From: Christensenellaceae bacterium
GTDB taxonomy: Bacteria > Bacillota > Clostridia > Christensenellales > Aristaeellaceae
Assembly (NCBI GenBank): GCA_012837835.1
Contig: DUQK01000037.1
Coordinates: 21,696-85,695, forward strand
Direction of reading: 5' to 3'
Length of the DNA: 64,000 bases
Position numbers and translations under genes: made by a program. Below, piece by piece: positions 1 through 8,493 of this stretch. The notes beneath the pieces are model-generated. The model worked only from the letters and a program-made list of their open reading frames with translations. It was not told the origin of the DNA and ran no database searches. The number at the start of each line of letters is the position of its first letter. Position 1 is the stretch's first letter.

Positions 1-1
1 T

Positions 2-2797
2 CTAAAAGGCGGCGGAAGCTTAGGGCTTGGTGCTGGCGGCGTGCTTACGGGCAAAGCCAATGGCTTAATATGGCTTGATTCTAACCACAACGGTATAAAA
101 GATGCCGGCGAGGGTGGAATGCAGGGCGTAAAGCTTGTGCTTTCAAACCCCGCTTCAGGCGTTCAAAGAGAGATAGAAACCTCGCTTGAAGGCAGCTACT
201 TGTTTGAGCAGCTTCAGGAAGGGCATTACTCGCTTAACATTGAACTTCCACAGGGGTACATGTTTGCCCCTAAGGGGGAGTCAGCTATAAGCTCTGCATT
301 CTCTACTTCAGGGTCGCTTAATTTTAGTGTTGCACTTGGACAAACGACAAACGTACCTGTGGTTGGTGTTGTACCTGCATCAAGTATAGGAGTAAAAGTA
401 TTCCATGATGAAATGCCTGATGGTTTTTATTCGGAAGGGGAGCGGCCTTTTTCAGGTGCCGATATAAGGCTTGATTGCGCCGGTGAATCTAAAAATATTG
501 CTACTGATGAAAATGGCGTAGCATTTTTCCCGATTGTACCTTCAGGTGAAGCTACTATTACTTGTACGCTCCCGCAAGGTCAGGTGTTCAGCGTATCAGC
601 CGAAGGGGAAAATGCTAATTTCTTATACAGCGATGTTGCTTCAAGTAAGTTGAGCAGAGTAATCAAAATAGAGCCTGAAACGGATAGCAGTTTCTTTATT
701 GCGGTTACATTGCCATCTTCAATCTCCGGCGCTGTGTTTGACGATGCGAATATAAGCGGCATATACGATGAAGGCGAGGGCTTTATAGAAGGTGTAGAGA
801 TACACGCTGTAAATTCAGCAGGAAATATCGTTTCCAGCGCCACCAGCGATGAAAATGGTAACTATACATTGTCTAACCTCTTACCTAGTGAATATAAAGT
901 ACGCTTTGTGATTAAGTCCCCGTATATCTTTTCTGATACGTCAAATACGGGTGCTGCAATGGAAAATAAAGTAGTGCTTCAAACCCCTGAATATGGTGAA
1001 ACCAATGCTATTATGTTGTCCCCTGCGGAGAATTATCTCAATGTTGATGCCGCAGTGTTCAAATCTGCACTTGTAAATGGGAGCGTGCTATTTGGTTACC
1101 CAGATGAAGGCTTCTCCGGAAATTTAGGAGGGGTTGAAGGTGTAAGCGTTTCCCTTCTTAATGAGGATTTAATGCCTGTATCTGAATATACTGTAGCTTA
1201 TACCGATTCAAGCGGTAATTTCTCATTAAAGGGAGCATTGCCGGGGAAATACTATTTAAGCTATAAACTTCCTGAAGGCATGGTATTTTCAAACCCCAAG
1301 TTAGAATCAGGCAATATGATAACGGATTCTTTCACACTGCAAAGCAGCGATTTACGGCAGGAAAATGCAGTCTATGCTGTTAAAACTTCAAACATAACAG
1401 GCAAGGTTTTTGTGGATAACGATGTTGATGGCAAATTCTCTGAAGGCGATACACCTCTATTTGGGGAATTAATCAGCTTAACTAGCGGTAATGAACTTAT
1501 GTATATAGCTACTGTGGATGCAGAAGGCAACTATATTATACCAGCTCTTAGACCTGGAAAATATGGCATTAAGCTTACATTGCCTGAGGGGTATCTAGTT
1601 GCGCTATGTAATGGCAGCCCCTTTGTTCCGGCTGTATCAAACAGCACAGTGAGTGAAATCATAGTAAATATGGGCGAAAACATAACTATAGATGCAGCGG
1701 CTTCGCCCTCAGCAAGCTTAAGTATTTCAAGTTTTTACGATAATAACTTAAGTGCAGCTGTTGATGAAAATGATGTACCCTATCAGATGGCAAATGTGGT
1801 GATTTCAAATAAAAGCTTTGATGCGGTATATGAGGTTACTACAGATGAAAAAGGTTTCGCTACTATACCTGCGCTTCATATAGGTGATTATACATTTAGT
1901 ATTACACTGCCAAATGACCATGCTGTATTTTCGCCTAAGGCTACGCCAAACAAAGGCGCGTGGGAAGGTACATTTTCTGTAAATGATATTAATTCTATGC
2001 TAAATATTGCAACGGTGCAGTTTGGCGGGCTATCCGGCGCTGTATGGAACATAGGCGGGGGCAATGAAAGCATAGCTAATGTAACTATAGAGCTATACTA
2101 TGCAAATGGTACTCTTGCAGCGAAAGCGTTAACCGGCGCTGAGGGTAATTATAGCTTTACAAATATGTATCCCGGGGAATATTATATTAAATCTCAGATA
2201 CATGCAGGCTACCGCTATGCACGCGCAGTTGATGCGGCAACTCGTACTAGTATAATACTGTCAGAGGGTGTAAATACAAAGGCTGAAAGTGGGCAGTCCG
2301 ATATTATTTCGCTCAACATGGGCGAATTTAAGACAAATCAAGACATAGGCATGGGGGCTATGGGTCAGCTTGGGGACTTCGCTTGGTTAGACCTTGATGG
2401 CGATGGCATGCAGGATGAGGGTGAGCCCGGTATACCTGACCTTACTATACGCATGTATCAGTACGGCGAGCTTGCTGCAGAAACCAAAACCGATGCTTAC
2501 GGCAGGTATATGTTTGAATCCCTTTATCCCGGAGAATATACGCTTGTGGCTATTGCTCCTGCAGAACTTGCGTCAACACGCCGGCAGACTGAGTTTGTAT
2601 TGGTTGGGAGCATATTACCCGAAAACCAAACGGGCGAAGTAAAGGCGGAGGGCGTTATGGTGCCGAGCAAAGCGCGCAACTTAAATGCAGACCTTGGCTT
2701 TAAGCTTGTAAGCCCAGGCGTATACCCTGCAAATATGTTGAACCTGCCCACTAAGGACTGGACGCCTCTAGTTCCATATGAACCACTGAGGAGGTAA
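2..2797 (+). CDS. SdrD-B/Cna-B-like repeat surface protein (5' end outside window)
   Basis: The reading frame is open to the left window edge, so the true start lies upstream and the internal GTG at 41 is probably not it. About 930 residues are visible, built of roughly eight modules of about 100 residues. Each has the SdrD B/Cna-B signature: an acidic loop (for example DSNHNGIKDAGEGG, DLDGDGMQDEGEPG), then a T-D-x-x-G-x-Y/F segment, then P-G-x-Y. Such beta-sandwich modules act as stalks in secreted or cell-wall proteins and often bind calcium. The C-terminus (LPTKDWTPLVPYEPLRR) has no hydrophobic segment or basic sorting tail, so no sortase anchor is visible. Any signal peptide or ligand-binding head would be upstream. 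It is followed after 8 bp by a solute-binding protein. The fold is confident; the function is unknown. Confidence 0.75.
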   Translation, partial: LKGGGSLGLGAGGVLTGKANGLIWLDSNHNGIKDAGEGGMQGVKLVLSNPASGVQREIETSLEGSYLFEQLQEGHYSLNIELPQGYMFAPKGESAISSAFSTSGSLNFSVALGQTTNVPVVGVVPASSIGVKVFHDEMPDGFYSEGERPFSGADIRLDCAGESKNIATDENGVAFFPIVPSGEATITCTLPQGQVFSVSAEGENANFLYSDVASSKLSRVIKIEPETDSSFFIAVTLPSSISGAVFDDANISGIYDEGEGFIEGVEIHAVNSAGNIVSSATSDENGNYTLSNLLPSEYKVRFVIKSPYIFSDTSNTGAAMENKVVLQTPEYGETNAIMLSPAENYLNVDAAVFKSALVNGSVLFGYPDEGFSGNLGGVEGVSVSLLNEDLMPVSEYTVAYTDSSGNFSLKGALPGKYYLSYKLPEGMVFSNPKLESGNMITDSFTLQSSDLRQENAVYAVKTSNITGKVFVDNDVDGKFSEGDTPLFGELISLTSGNELMYIATVDAEGNYIIPALRPGKYGIKLTLPEGYLVALCNGSPFVPAVSNSTVSEIIVNMGENITIDAAASPSASLSISSFYDNNLSAAVDENDVPYQMANVVISNKSFDAVYEVTTDEKGFATIPALHIGDYTFSITLPNDHAVFSPKATPNKGAWEGTFSVNDINSMLNIATVQFGGLSGAVWNIGGGNESIANVTIELYYANGTLAAKALTGAEGNYSFTNMYPGEYYIKSQIHAGYRYARAVDAATRTSIILSEGVNTKAESGQSDIISLNMGEFKTNQDIGMGAMGQLGDFAWLDLDGDGMQDEGEPGIPDLTIRMYQYGELAAETKTDAYGRYMFESLYPGEYTLVAIAPAELASTRRQTEFVLVGSILPENQTGEVKAEGVMVPSKARNLNADLGFKLVSPGVYPANMLNLPTKDWTPLVPYEPLRR

Positions 2798-2805
2798 TCG
2801 ATAGG

Positions 2806-4308
2806 ATGAAATTTTTCCGTACCTTAATATCTTTTATTGCCGTAATATGCATTACGGCAATTCCTGCTTTGGCGGGCAGCGAGTTTACTATGGCGGGTTA
2901 TGACCCTGAGGACGTATACCGCAGCTGGGAGAGCAACCTCTTTTTTGAGCGCATGGAGGAGCGCAGCGGCATATCCTTTAATTTTAATCAGTTTACCGAT
3001 AAAAAAGCATGGCAAGACGAACTTAAGCGCTATAAATCGGGTAAAAATCTGCCTGATGTGCTTTTTAAGGCGGAGCTAAGCCCCGCTATGATGATTGAGC
3101 TTTATAGTGAAGGCGTTATTATTGACCTAAAGCCATATCTAGCTGAACATGCTCCAAATCTATGGAAACTGCTTAATGATAACCCTGAATATATGGAGGA
3201 AACCTCTCTTCCAACAGGGGAAATAGTAGCGCTTCCTCATATAGATTTTATGCCACTGCAAAACTGCATGTGGGTAAATACCAAGTGGCTGAATAGGCTT
3301 GGTTTATCTATGCCGGAGGATAGAGAGTCCTTCACTGAAATGCTAATAGCATTTAAAAATGAAGACCCTAACGGCAACGGTTCAAGCGATGAAATACCAT
3401 TAAGCTTTATTGGCGCTTATGACTTAAAGTATTTAGCTCATTCCTTTGGCATTGTAGCTAACGATTTTAATATATACGAGAAAGACGGTAAGGCTTACTT
3501 TGCCCCGCTTGATAATGAGTTTCGCAATTTTATCAAGTGGCTAAGAGAACTATACGACAATAAACTGCTGGACGAGCAGGGCTTCTTTCAGGCGGATATG
3601 CTAAGGCGCGTTACCGATGCTAAATCCACTCAAAAATACGGTGTGTTAGTATGTCCTATAGTATCTCAAGTGTTACCACAGGAATGGTCTAAGGATTATT
3701 CAGTAATTCCTCCGCTTGAGTTTGAGGGTAATAAAATATACCGCCGCCTTTCATCGCCTGTTACAAGCGGAACATTTGTCATAACATCAAAATGTGAAAG
3801 TCCGGAAACCATGCTTAAATGGGTTGACTACCTTTATAGTTTAGATGGCGCGATACTTGCAAGCGAAGGCATAGAAAATATAGACTATGTAATAGACGGC
3901 GATGGTAGCTGGCGCAAGACCGCAAGCGCGCAGAGCGCGGATTTTCTATCAAGAACTGCAATCACCACAGGCGCAGCTCCTCCAGGAATTACTTCTACAA
4001 GCTTTCAGGATAAGTTTTTTGATGATAATGTTCGTCATATAACTCAGCAAATAAAACTTATGAGCGATTATGTTGTAAGCACTTTTCCGCCCATTAATCT
4101 GAGCTTTCAGCAGGAGGAGGAACTTATCCCCATGCAGGACGAGATAGGCAGATATGTAGATGAGTCTATCGCTAGGTGGGTAATAGGCGAATGGGATATA
4201 GACGATGAAAGTTTCAAAGAATTTGAAAGCGGGCTTAGAGAAAGGCAGCTTGAAAGCTTTATGGCGTTTTGGCAGCAATTATTGGACAACAGAAAGGAAG
4301 CTAAATAG
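2806..4308 (+). CDS. Extracellular solute-binding protein (ABC sugar type, family 1)
   Basis: The 500-residue protein starts with a signal peptide (K-F-F-R, a hydrophobic stretch, A-L-A-G cleavage region). It has no lipobox cysteine, so it is probably secreted rather than lipid-anchored. The body resembles large clostridial solute-binding proteins: N-terminal lobe with D-V-L-F-K, L-x-P-Y-L, and a loop DPNGNGSSDEIPL typical of these proteins and probably calcium-binding. The start is supported by GAGGAGG at 788-793 of the 2.7 kb line (2788-2793). No permease or ATPase is adjacent; the stop overlaps the galactokinase start (TAGTG). The ligand is unknown; a carbohydrate is suggested by family and neighbour. 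It could instead serve as a sensor or surface binding protein. Confidence 0.7.
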   Translation: MKFFRTLISFIAVICITAIPALAGSEFTMAGYDPEDVYRSWESNLFFERMEERSGISFNFNQFTDKKAWQDELKRYKSGKNLPDVLFKAELSPAMMIELYSEGVIIDLKPYLAEHAPNLWKLLNDNPEYMEETSLPTGEIVALPHIDFMPLQNCMWVNTKWLNRLGLSMPEDRESFTEMLIAFKNEDPNGNGSSDEIPLSFIGAYDLKYLAHSFGIVANDFNIYEKDGKAYFAPLDNEFRNFIKWLRELYDNKLLDEQGFFQADMLRRVTDAKSTQKYGVLVCPIVSQVLPQEWSKDYSVIPPLEFEGNKIYRRLSSPVTSGTFVITSKCESPETMLKWVDYLYSLDGAILASEGIENIDYVIDGDGSWRKTASAQSADFLSRTAITTGAAPPGITSTSFQDKFFDDNVRHITQQIKLMSDYVVSTFPPINLSFQQEEELIPMQDEIGRYVDESIARWVIGEWDIDDESFKEFESGLRERQLESFMAFWQQLLDNRKEAK

Positions 4309-5588
4309 TGAATTATGATATATTGAGGCGTAAACTTACTTCAACCGATGCTATGGCGGTGTTTAGGCGCCTTTACGGTCTTAAAAATGAGGGATATTCT
4401 CACCAGATGACAAGGTATTCTCAGCTTGTAAAACGGCATGAGGAGATATACAATAACGAAGAATCTCTTTGCATTATAAGCTCCCCCGGGCGCTGCGAAA
4501 TTATAGGCAATCATACAGACCATAACAAGGGTATAGTGCTTGCCGCGGCAATAAATGTAGATGCGCTTGCCTGCGTTTCAAAAAGCAATGATAATATTGT
4601 CAGCATTTACTCTGAAGGCTATGAACCTGTAAATATAGATTTAAGTAACATATCGCCTGTTGTTGGCGAAGAGGGCACAAGCGCCTCGCTAGTTAGAGGG
4701 ATAGCTTCACGCATGGCGGAACTGGGCTATAAGATAGGCGGTTTTGATGCCGTTATAACATCAGATGTGCTTGGCGGCAGCGGTATATCATCTTCCGCAG
4801 CGTTTGAGGTGCTATGCGTTTCTGTTATGGACCATCTATACAACGGCTTTTCTATGTCAGCTCCGCTGCGTGCTAAGGTTTCACAATATGCTGAAAACAA
4901 TTACTTTATGAAACCAAGTGGGCTTATGGACCAGATGGCAGCTTCTGTTGGCGGTTTAGTCGCTATAGATTTTAGAAATGATGAGCCACAAATCACTCAT
5001 CTAACACACTCATTTGCGGAGCATGACCATGCTATGGCGATTGTAGCGCCAGGCGGCAGCCATGATGATTTAACTGATGAATACGCTTCTATACCTGAGG
5101 ATATGTTAAGCGTAGCAAGGTTTTTTAATGAGGATTGCCTTCGCAAAGTAAGGCGCGAACAGGTACTTCATTCTATTTTAGAATTAAGAAAGTCCGTAAG
5201 CGATAAGGCTATACTTAGAGCACTGCATTTCTTTAATGAGAATGACAGGGTGCAGCAGGCGGTGGCCGCACTTCAAAATGACGATTTTGAAAGCTTCCTT
5301 GACGCGCTTAATAAGTCCGGAATTTCAAGCTGGACTATGCTTCAAAATGTTGTAGTGCCATGTGATAGCACTCAGCCGCTTGCGCTTTCTCAGGCGTTAG
5401 CAAATGAAATACTTAGCGGAACAGGCGCTTCAAGGGTGCATGGCGGCGGTTTTGCAGGTACTACTCTGCATATAGTGCCGAATGATAAAATACAGGTATT
5501 CAAAGAAGAGATGGACGCTGCATTTGGCTTCGGCGCTTGTAGTATAGTAGATGTGCGTCCTGATGGCGCATGTGTAGCGTTTGCTTAG
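4308..5588 (+). CDS. Galactokinase-like GHMP kinase
   Basis: This 426-residue GHMP-superfamily kinase shows a galactokinase signature at residues 61-75 (GRCEIIGNHTDHNKG) and the ATP-binding glycine/serine loop G-G-S-G-I-S-S-S-A. The usual GalK signature is G-R-x-N-L-I-G-E-H-T-D-Y, so the Glu-His pair is Asn-His here and the substrate may not be plain galactose. An N-terminal extension of about 55 residues precedes the signature. The C-terminal motif H-G-G-G-F-A-G-T fits the GHMP C-terminal domain. The start is a GTG overlapping the upstream stop by one base, indicating translational coupling. No galT, galE or galM is visible nearby. The family assignment is strong; the exact sugar is uncertain. 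Confidence 0.75.
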   Translation: MNYDILRRKLTSTDAMAVFRRLYGLKNEGYSHQMTRYSQLVKRHEEIYNNEESLCIISSPGRCEIIGNHTDHNKGIVLAAAINVDALACVSKSNDNIVSIYSEGYEPVNIDLSNISPVVGEEGTSASLVRGIASRMAELGYKIGGFDAVITSDVLGGSGISSSAAFEVLCVSVMDHLYNGFSMSAPLRAKVSQYAENNYFMKPSGLMDQMAASVGGLVAIDFRNDEPQITHLTHSFAEHDHAMAIVAPGGSHDDLTDEYASIPEDMLSVARFFNEDCLRKVRREQVLHSILELRKSVSDKAILRALHFFNENDRVQQAVAALQNDDFESFLDALNKSGISSWTMLQNVVVPCDSTQPLALSQALANEILSGTGASRVHGGGFAGTTLHIVPNDKIQVFKEEMDAAFGFGACSIVDVRPDGACVAFA

Positions 5589-5635
5589 TAAATAATATTT
5601 TTTAATGGGGGTAGTATAATAAATATTATCCTCTT

Positions 5636-6232
5636 TTATTGTGTCTGTTTTTCCCACAGATTTTTAAGCATAGGGTAACTTACAGCGCATATGGCAAGCG
5701 CCAATAGGGTTTCAGGCAACATATACGATATATTATATATAAGTGAATAATGCCAACCTGCAAGCCCCCCTTCATTAGGCCAGAGAGCATCCCATATAAG
5801 CCAGCCGGACAGGAAATGGCATATAAACCGCAGAAAATAGGAAAATACTATCCCAATAAGAATGTTTAACAGTTTATTCCTGCCTATATTTTTAAATATG
5901 GAGCTTAAACCTATAACGCTGAAAGCTATTATATAGTCAAGTAATATTATAGCTATTGCATATGTGGCGTTTGGGGCATATGTAATGTTGTTTATGCCAA
6001 GTATTAGCTGTATTAATGATAGCACGAATGCGGAAAACATTCCCCATTTTACGCCCCTTCTGTGGCTTATTAAAACTACCGGCAGCATGCTGCCAAAGGT
6101 AACGCTCCCGCCCATAAGCCAAGGCGAATGCAGCGTTAAAAAGGGGAGCGAGAGCAGGGTTGAAATTGCAAGAAGCAAGGCGGTTTCAACAAGCCTTATT
6201 GTGTTTTGGTGTCTGTTTTCTGTTTTAATCAT
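5636..6232 (-). CDS. thiT: Thiamine ECF transporter S component ThiT
   Basis: A 198-residue, six-helix membrane protein of the ThiT/YuaJ family, the substrate-specific component that binds thiamine and docks with a shared energy-coupling-factor module. Visible family features are G-S-V-T-F-G-S-M-L-P, the R-R-G-x-x-W-G loop, and the C-terminal H-x-L-S-G-W and N-E-G-G...W-x-Y-S-L-I-Y-N segments. I chose ATG at 6232 (M-I-K-T-E-N) because GAAAGG lies just upstream; the longer frame would run into the riboswitch hairpin. A TPP riboswitch and terminator lie in the leader, which independently supports the function. The EcfA/A'/T genes are not in the window. Confidence 0.92.
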   Translation of the reverse strand: MIKTENRHQNTIRLVETALLLAISTLLSLPFLTLHSPWLMGGSVTFGSMLPVVLISHRRGVKWGMFSAFVLSLIQLILGINNITYAPNATYAIAIILLDYIIAFSVIGLSSIFKNIGRNKLLNILIGIVFSYFLRFICHFLSGWLIWDALWPNEGGLAGWHYSLIYNISYMLPETLLALAICAVSYPMLKNLWEKQTQ

Positions 6233-6265
6233 AATGTTTCCTTTCTTTATCCGTAGAAAAGGAAA

Positions 6266-6288
6266 ATGCTTTGCGGAAAGCAAAGCAT
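6266..6288 (-). terminator. Riboswitch-controlled terminator of thiT
   Basis: A perfect 9-bp inverted repeat (ATGCTTTGC / GCAAAGCAT, 5-nt loop) lies between the TPP aptamer and the thiT start. On the minus-strand transcript it is followed by a U-rich run (TTTTCCTTTTCT). This fits an expression platform that stops transcription when TPP is bound. Confidence 0.75.
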
Positions 6289-6302
6289 GTAGTTAAACTT
6301 TT

Positions 6303-6388
6303 CTTTCCTACGCCGGCATTACCCGGATCAGGTTCTAGGGTTCTAAGCTTCGCTTAATCTCAGCCGAATAAATTCAGCACCCCTGCTA
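6303..6388 (-). ncRNA. TPP riboswitch (THI box)
   Basis: On the minus strand the conserved THI elements appear in order: GGGGTGC, GGCTGAGA, ACCC, GAACCTGATC, then GGGTAATGCCGGCGTAGG. These are the pyrimidine- and pyrophosphate-binding arms of the TPP aptamer. It lies between a good promoter and thiT and is followed by a terminator hairpin, so thiamine pyrophosphate should repress thiT expression. Confidence 0.95.
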
Positions 6389-6402
6389 ATAAATATGGCT
6401 TA

Positions 6403-6430
6403 ATTATACCAAAGGAATTATATTTGTCAA
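6403..6430 (-). promoter_or_regulatory. thiT/TPP riboswitch promoter
   Basis: On the minus strand TTGACA (6430-6425) and TATAAT (6408-6403) are separated by 16 bp, just upstream of the riboswitch. Both hexamers match the vegetative sigma factor consensus exactly. Confidence 0.8.
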
Positions 6431-6463
6431 ACGAATTAAAAAGGTACTGATACAAACGCTTAT

Positions 6464-6492
6464 TTTACAAGGGTTTTGTAAAATGCTATAAT
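6464..6492 (+). promoter_or_regulatory. Promoter of the topoisomerase operon
   Basis: TTTACA (6464-6469) and TATAAT (6487-6492) with 17-bp spacing lie 46 bp upstream of the type IIA topoisomerase B-subunit gene. Confidence 0.7.
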
Positions 6493-6537
6493 TATTCGGA
6501 TTATTTTGTGGAGCATATCTACAAGTAAAGGAGTATT

Positions 6538-8478
6538 ATGGCACAGGAATATACATCGCAGGATATACAGGTACTGGAAGGTTTAGATGCTGTGCGCCTT
6601 CGCCCGGGTATGTACATAGGTACTACCGGCTCTAAAGGCATGCACCATCTATTATGGGAGATAGTTGACAACTCAATAGACGAGGCGAGCAACTCTTACG
6701 CAAGTGAAATATCCGTAACATTGCATAGCGACGGCTCTTGTAGCGTATGGGATAACGGCAGGGGCGTGCCGGTTGATATGCATCCGGAGCTTAAAGTACC
6801 CGGCATACAGGTAATATATACACGCCTTCATGCAGGGGGTAAGTTCGGTCAGAATAACTATGAATATTCAGGCGGCCTGCATGGTGTAGGCGCTGCTGCT
6901 GTAAACGCGCTTTCAAAGTGGATGGTGGTAGATAGCTTTAGGGACTGGGAACATCACCGTATGCGTTTTGAAACCGTAAAAGATAAAGATGGTAAACTGC
7001 ACGCAGGTCAGGTAATAGGCGGTCTTGAAAAGGTAGGCAATACTAGAAAGCGTGGGACACTAGTGCGCTTTTTACCCGATCCTGCTGTTTTTGAAGATGT
7101 ACGCTTTAATGAGGAGAATATTATAAGGCGCCTTAGGGAGCTGGCTTACCTTAATAAGGGTATAAATATAAGCTTTTTAGATGAGAGGGACAGTGCTAAT
7201 AAATACGAGGAAAGCTTTCAGTATGATGGGGGTATATCTGACTATGTTAAATATTTAAATTCAGATAGAACCATTCTTCATGATGAACCCATAGTATTAT
7301 TCGGAGCCAAGGACGATATATTATGCGAAGCCGCGTTGCAGTATACTACGGAATACTCCGAAAACCTGTTTTCATATGTAAACTGCATACCTACAAGTGA
7401 AGGCGGTACACATGAAACAGGGTTTAAGGCAGCCCTTACAAAAGCTCTTAATGAGTATGCTAGGCGCATAGGTACGCTTAAAGAGAAGGACAATAACCTT
7501 TCAGGGGAGGACTTTAGAGAGGGTCTTACCTGTGTGCTTAATGTAAAGGTTAAAAGCCCGCAGTTTGAAGGACAGGTAAAAGGTAAGCTTGGAAACACTG
7601 AAGTGCGCCCTGCGATAGAAGCTATAATATCAAATGAGCTTAGCCTATTTTTAGAGCAGCTTAGTAATAGCGAACTTGCAAATACCATTGTGGAAAAATC
7701 CATAAAAGCCGCAAAAGTTAGGGAGGCAACACGCAAGGCAAGGGAAGTTGCACGCACCAAGAATGAAATCGAAGCAGCTCCCCTTGTAGGCAAGCTTTCA
7801 AGCTGTACCGGTAGAAAACCTGAAGAAAACGAACTGTTCATAGTTGAGGGAGATAGTGCAGGCGGTAGCGCAAAACAGGGGAGGGATAGGCGTTTCCAAG
7901 CCATATTGCCGCTTCGAGGTAAACCGCTAAATGTAGAAAAGAAAAGGTTAGACCAAGTGTTGAACAACGAGGAATTTAGGTCAATAATAACCGCGCTTGG
8001 CACCAATATAGACGAATCTTTTGATATAGATAATTTAAAATACCACAAGGTTATAATACTCTCAGACGCAGACCAAGATGGAGCGCATATACGCGCTATA
8101 CTGCTCACTTTTTTCTTCCGCTATATGAAGGACTTAATACTAAACGGCAATGTATATATAGGAATGCCGCCTTTATATCTTGTTAAAACAGCGAACAAAT
8201 CCCGCTATGTGTACGATGATAAAGAGCTTAACCGCATTACCTCAAAGCTTAAGAACTATACCTTGCAGCGTTATAAAGGTCTTGGTGAAATGAATCCTGA
8301 ACAGCTTTGGGATACTACTATGAACCCTGAAAGCCGCAAGCTGCTTAGGGTAAGCATAGAGGACGCCGCAAGGGCGGATAGGCTTATTAGCGTACTAATG
8401 GGCGATAAGGTTGAACCAAGGCGTAATTATATAAGCAAACACGCGAATTTCGATAGACCTGATAACTTTTTGAGCTAA
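6538..8478 (+). CDS. parE: Type IIA DNA topoisomerase subunit B (ParE/GyrB family, probably ParE)
   Basis: This 646-residue ATPase subunit provides ATP-driven strand passage together with the downstream subunit. Visible features: GHKL ATPase motif E-I-V-D-N-S-I-D-E-A, the G-G-L-H-G-V-G-A loop, and a Toprim domain with EGDSAGG from residue 437 and the D510/D512/D514 metal-binding acids. Length and motifs are complete. GyrB and clostridial ParE are hard to tell apart; RGKPLNVEKKRLD and the partner without a canonical GyrA box favour a topoisomerase IV-type enzyme, but the KLGNTEVR segment is GyrB-like. AAAGGAG precedes the ATG. It is 15 bp from the A subunit and clearly co-transcribed. Confidence 0.8.
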   Translation: MAQEYTSQDIQVLEGLDAVRLRPGMYIGTTGSKGMHHLLWEIVDNSIDEASNSYASEISVTLHSDGSCSVWDNGRGVPVDMHPELKVPGIQVIYTRLHAGGKFGQNNYEYSGGLHGVGAAAVNALSKWMVVDSFRDWEHHRMRFETVKDKDGKLHAGQVIGGLEKVGNTRKRGTLVRFLPDPAVFEDVRFNEENIIRRLRELAYLNKGINISFLDERDSANKYEESFQYDGGISDYVKYLNSDRTILHDEPIVLFGAKDDILCEAALQYTTEYSENLFSYVNCIPTSEGGTHETGFKAALTKALNEYARRIGTLKEKDNNLSGEDFREGLTCVLNVKVKSPQFEGQVKGKLGNTEVRPAIEAIISNELSLFLEQLSNSELANTIVEKSIKAAKVREATRKAREVARTKNEIEAAPLVGKLSSCTGRKPEENELFIVEGDSAGGSAKQGRDRRFQAILPLRGKPLNVEKKRLDQVLNNEEFRSIITALGTNIDESFDIDNLKYHKVIILSDADQDGAHIRAILLTFFFRYMKDLILNGNVYIGMPPLYLVKTANKSRYVYDDKELNRITSKLKNYTLQRYKGLGEMNPEQLWDTTMNPESRKLLRVSIEDAARADRLISVLMGDKVEPRRNYISKHANFDRPDNFLS

Positions 8479-8493
8479 ACTTGAGGTGAATAA

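Noticed and set aside
2741..2797. LPTKD near the end of the repeat protein as a sortase signal
   Set aside because: No Gly at the fifth position, no hydrophobic helix and no basic end follow.
5592..5629. AT-rich inverted repeat between galactokinase-like gene and thiT
   Set aside because: ATAATATTT/AAATATTAT with a 20-nt loop and no T-run; too weak to call a terminator with confidence.
5964..6296. 110-codon plus-strand frame over thiT and its leader
   Set aside because: Antisense to ThiT and the riboswitch terminator; no ribosome site or family match.
7278..8108. 276-codon minus-strand frame inside the topoisomerase B gene
   Set aside because: It lies fully antisense to a clear ParE/GyrB domain, is rich in Ser/Leu runs expected from the opposite frame, and has no recognisable domain.
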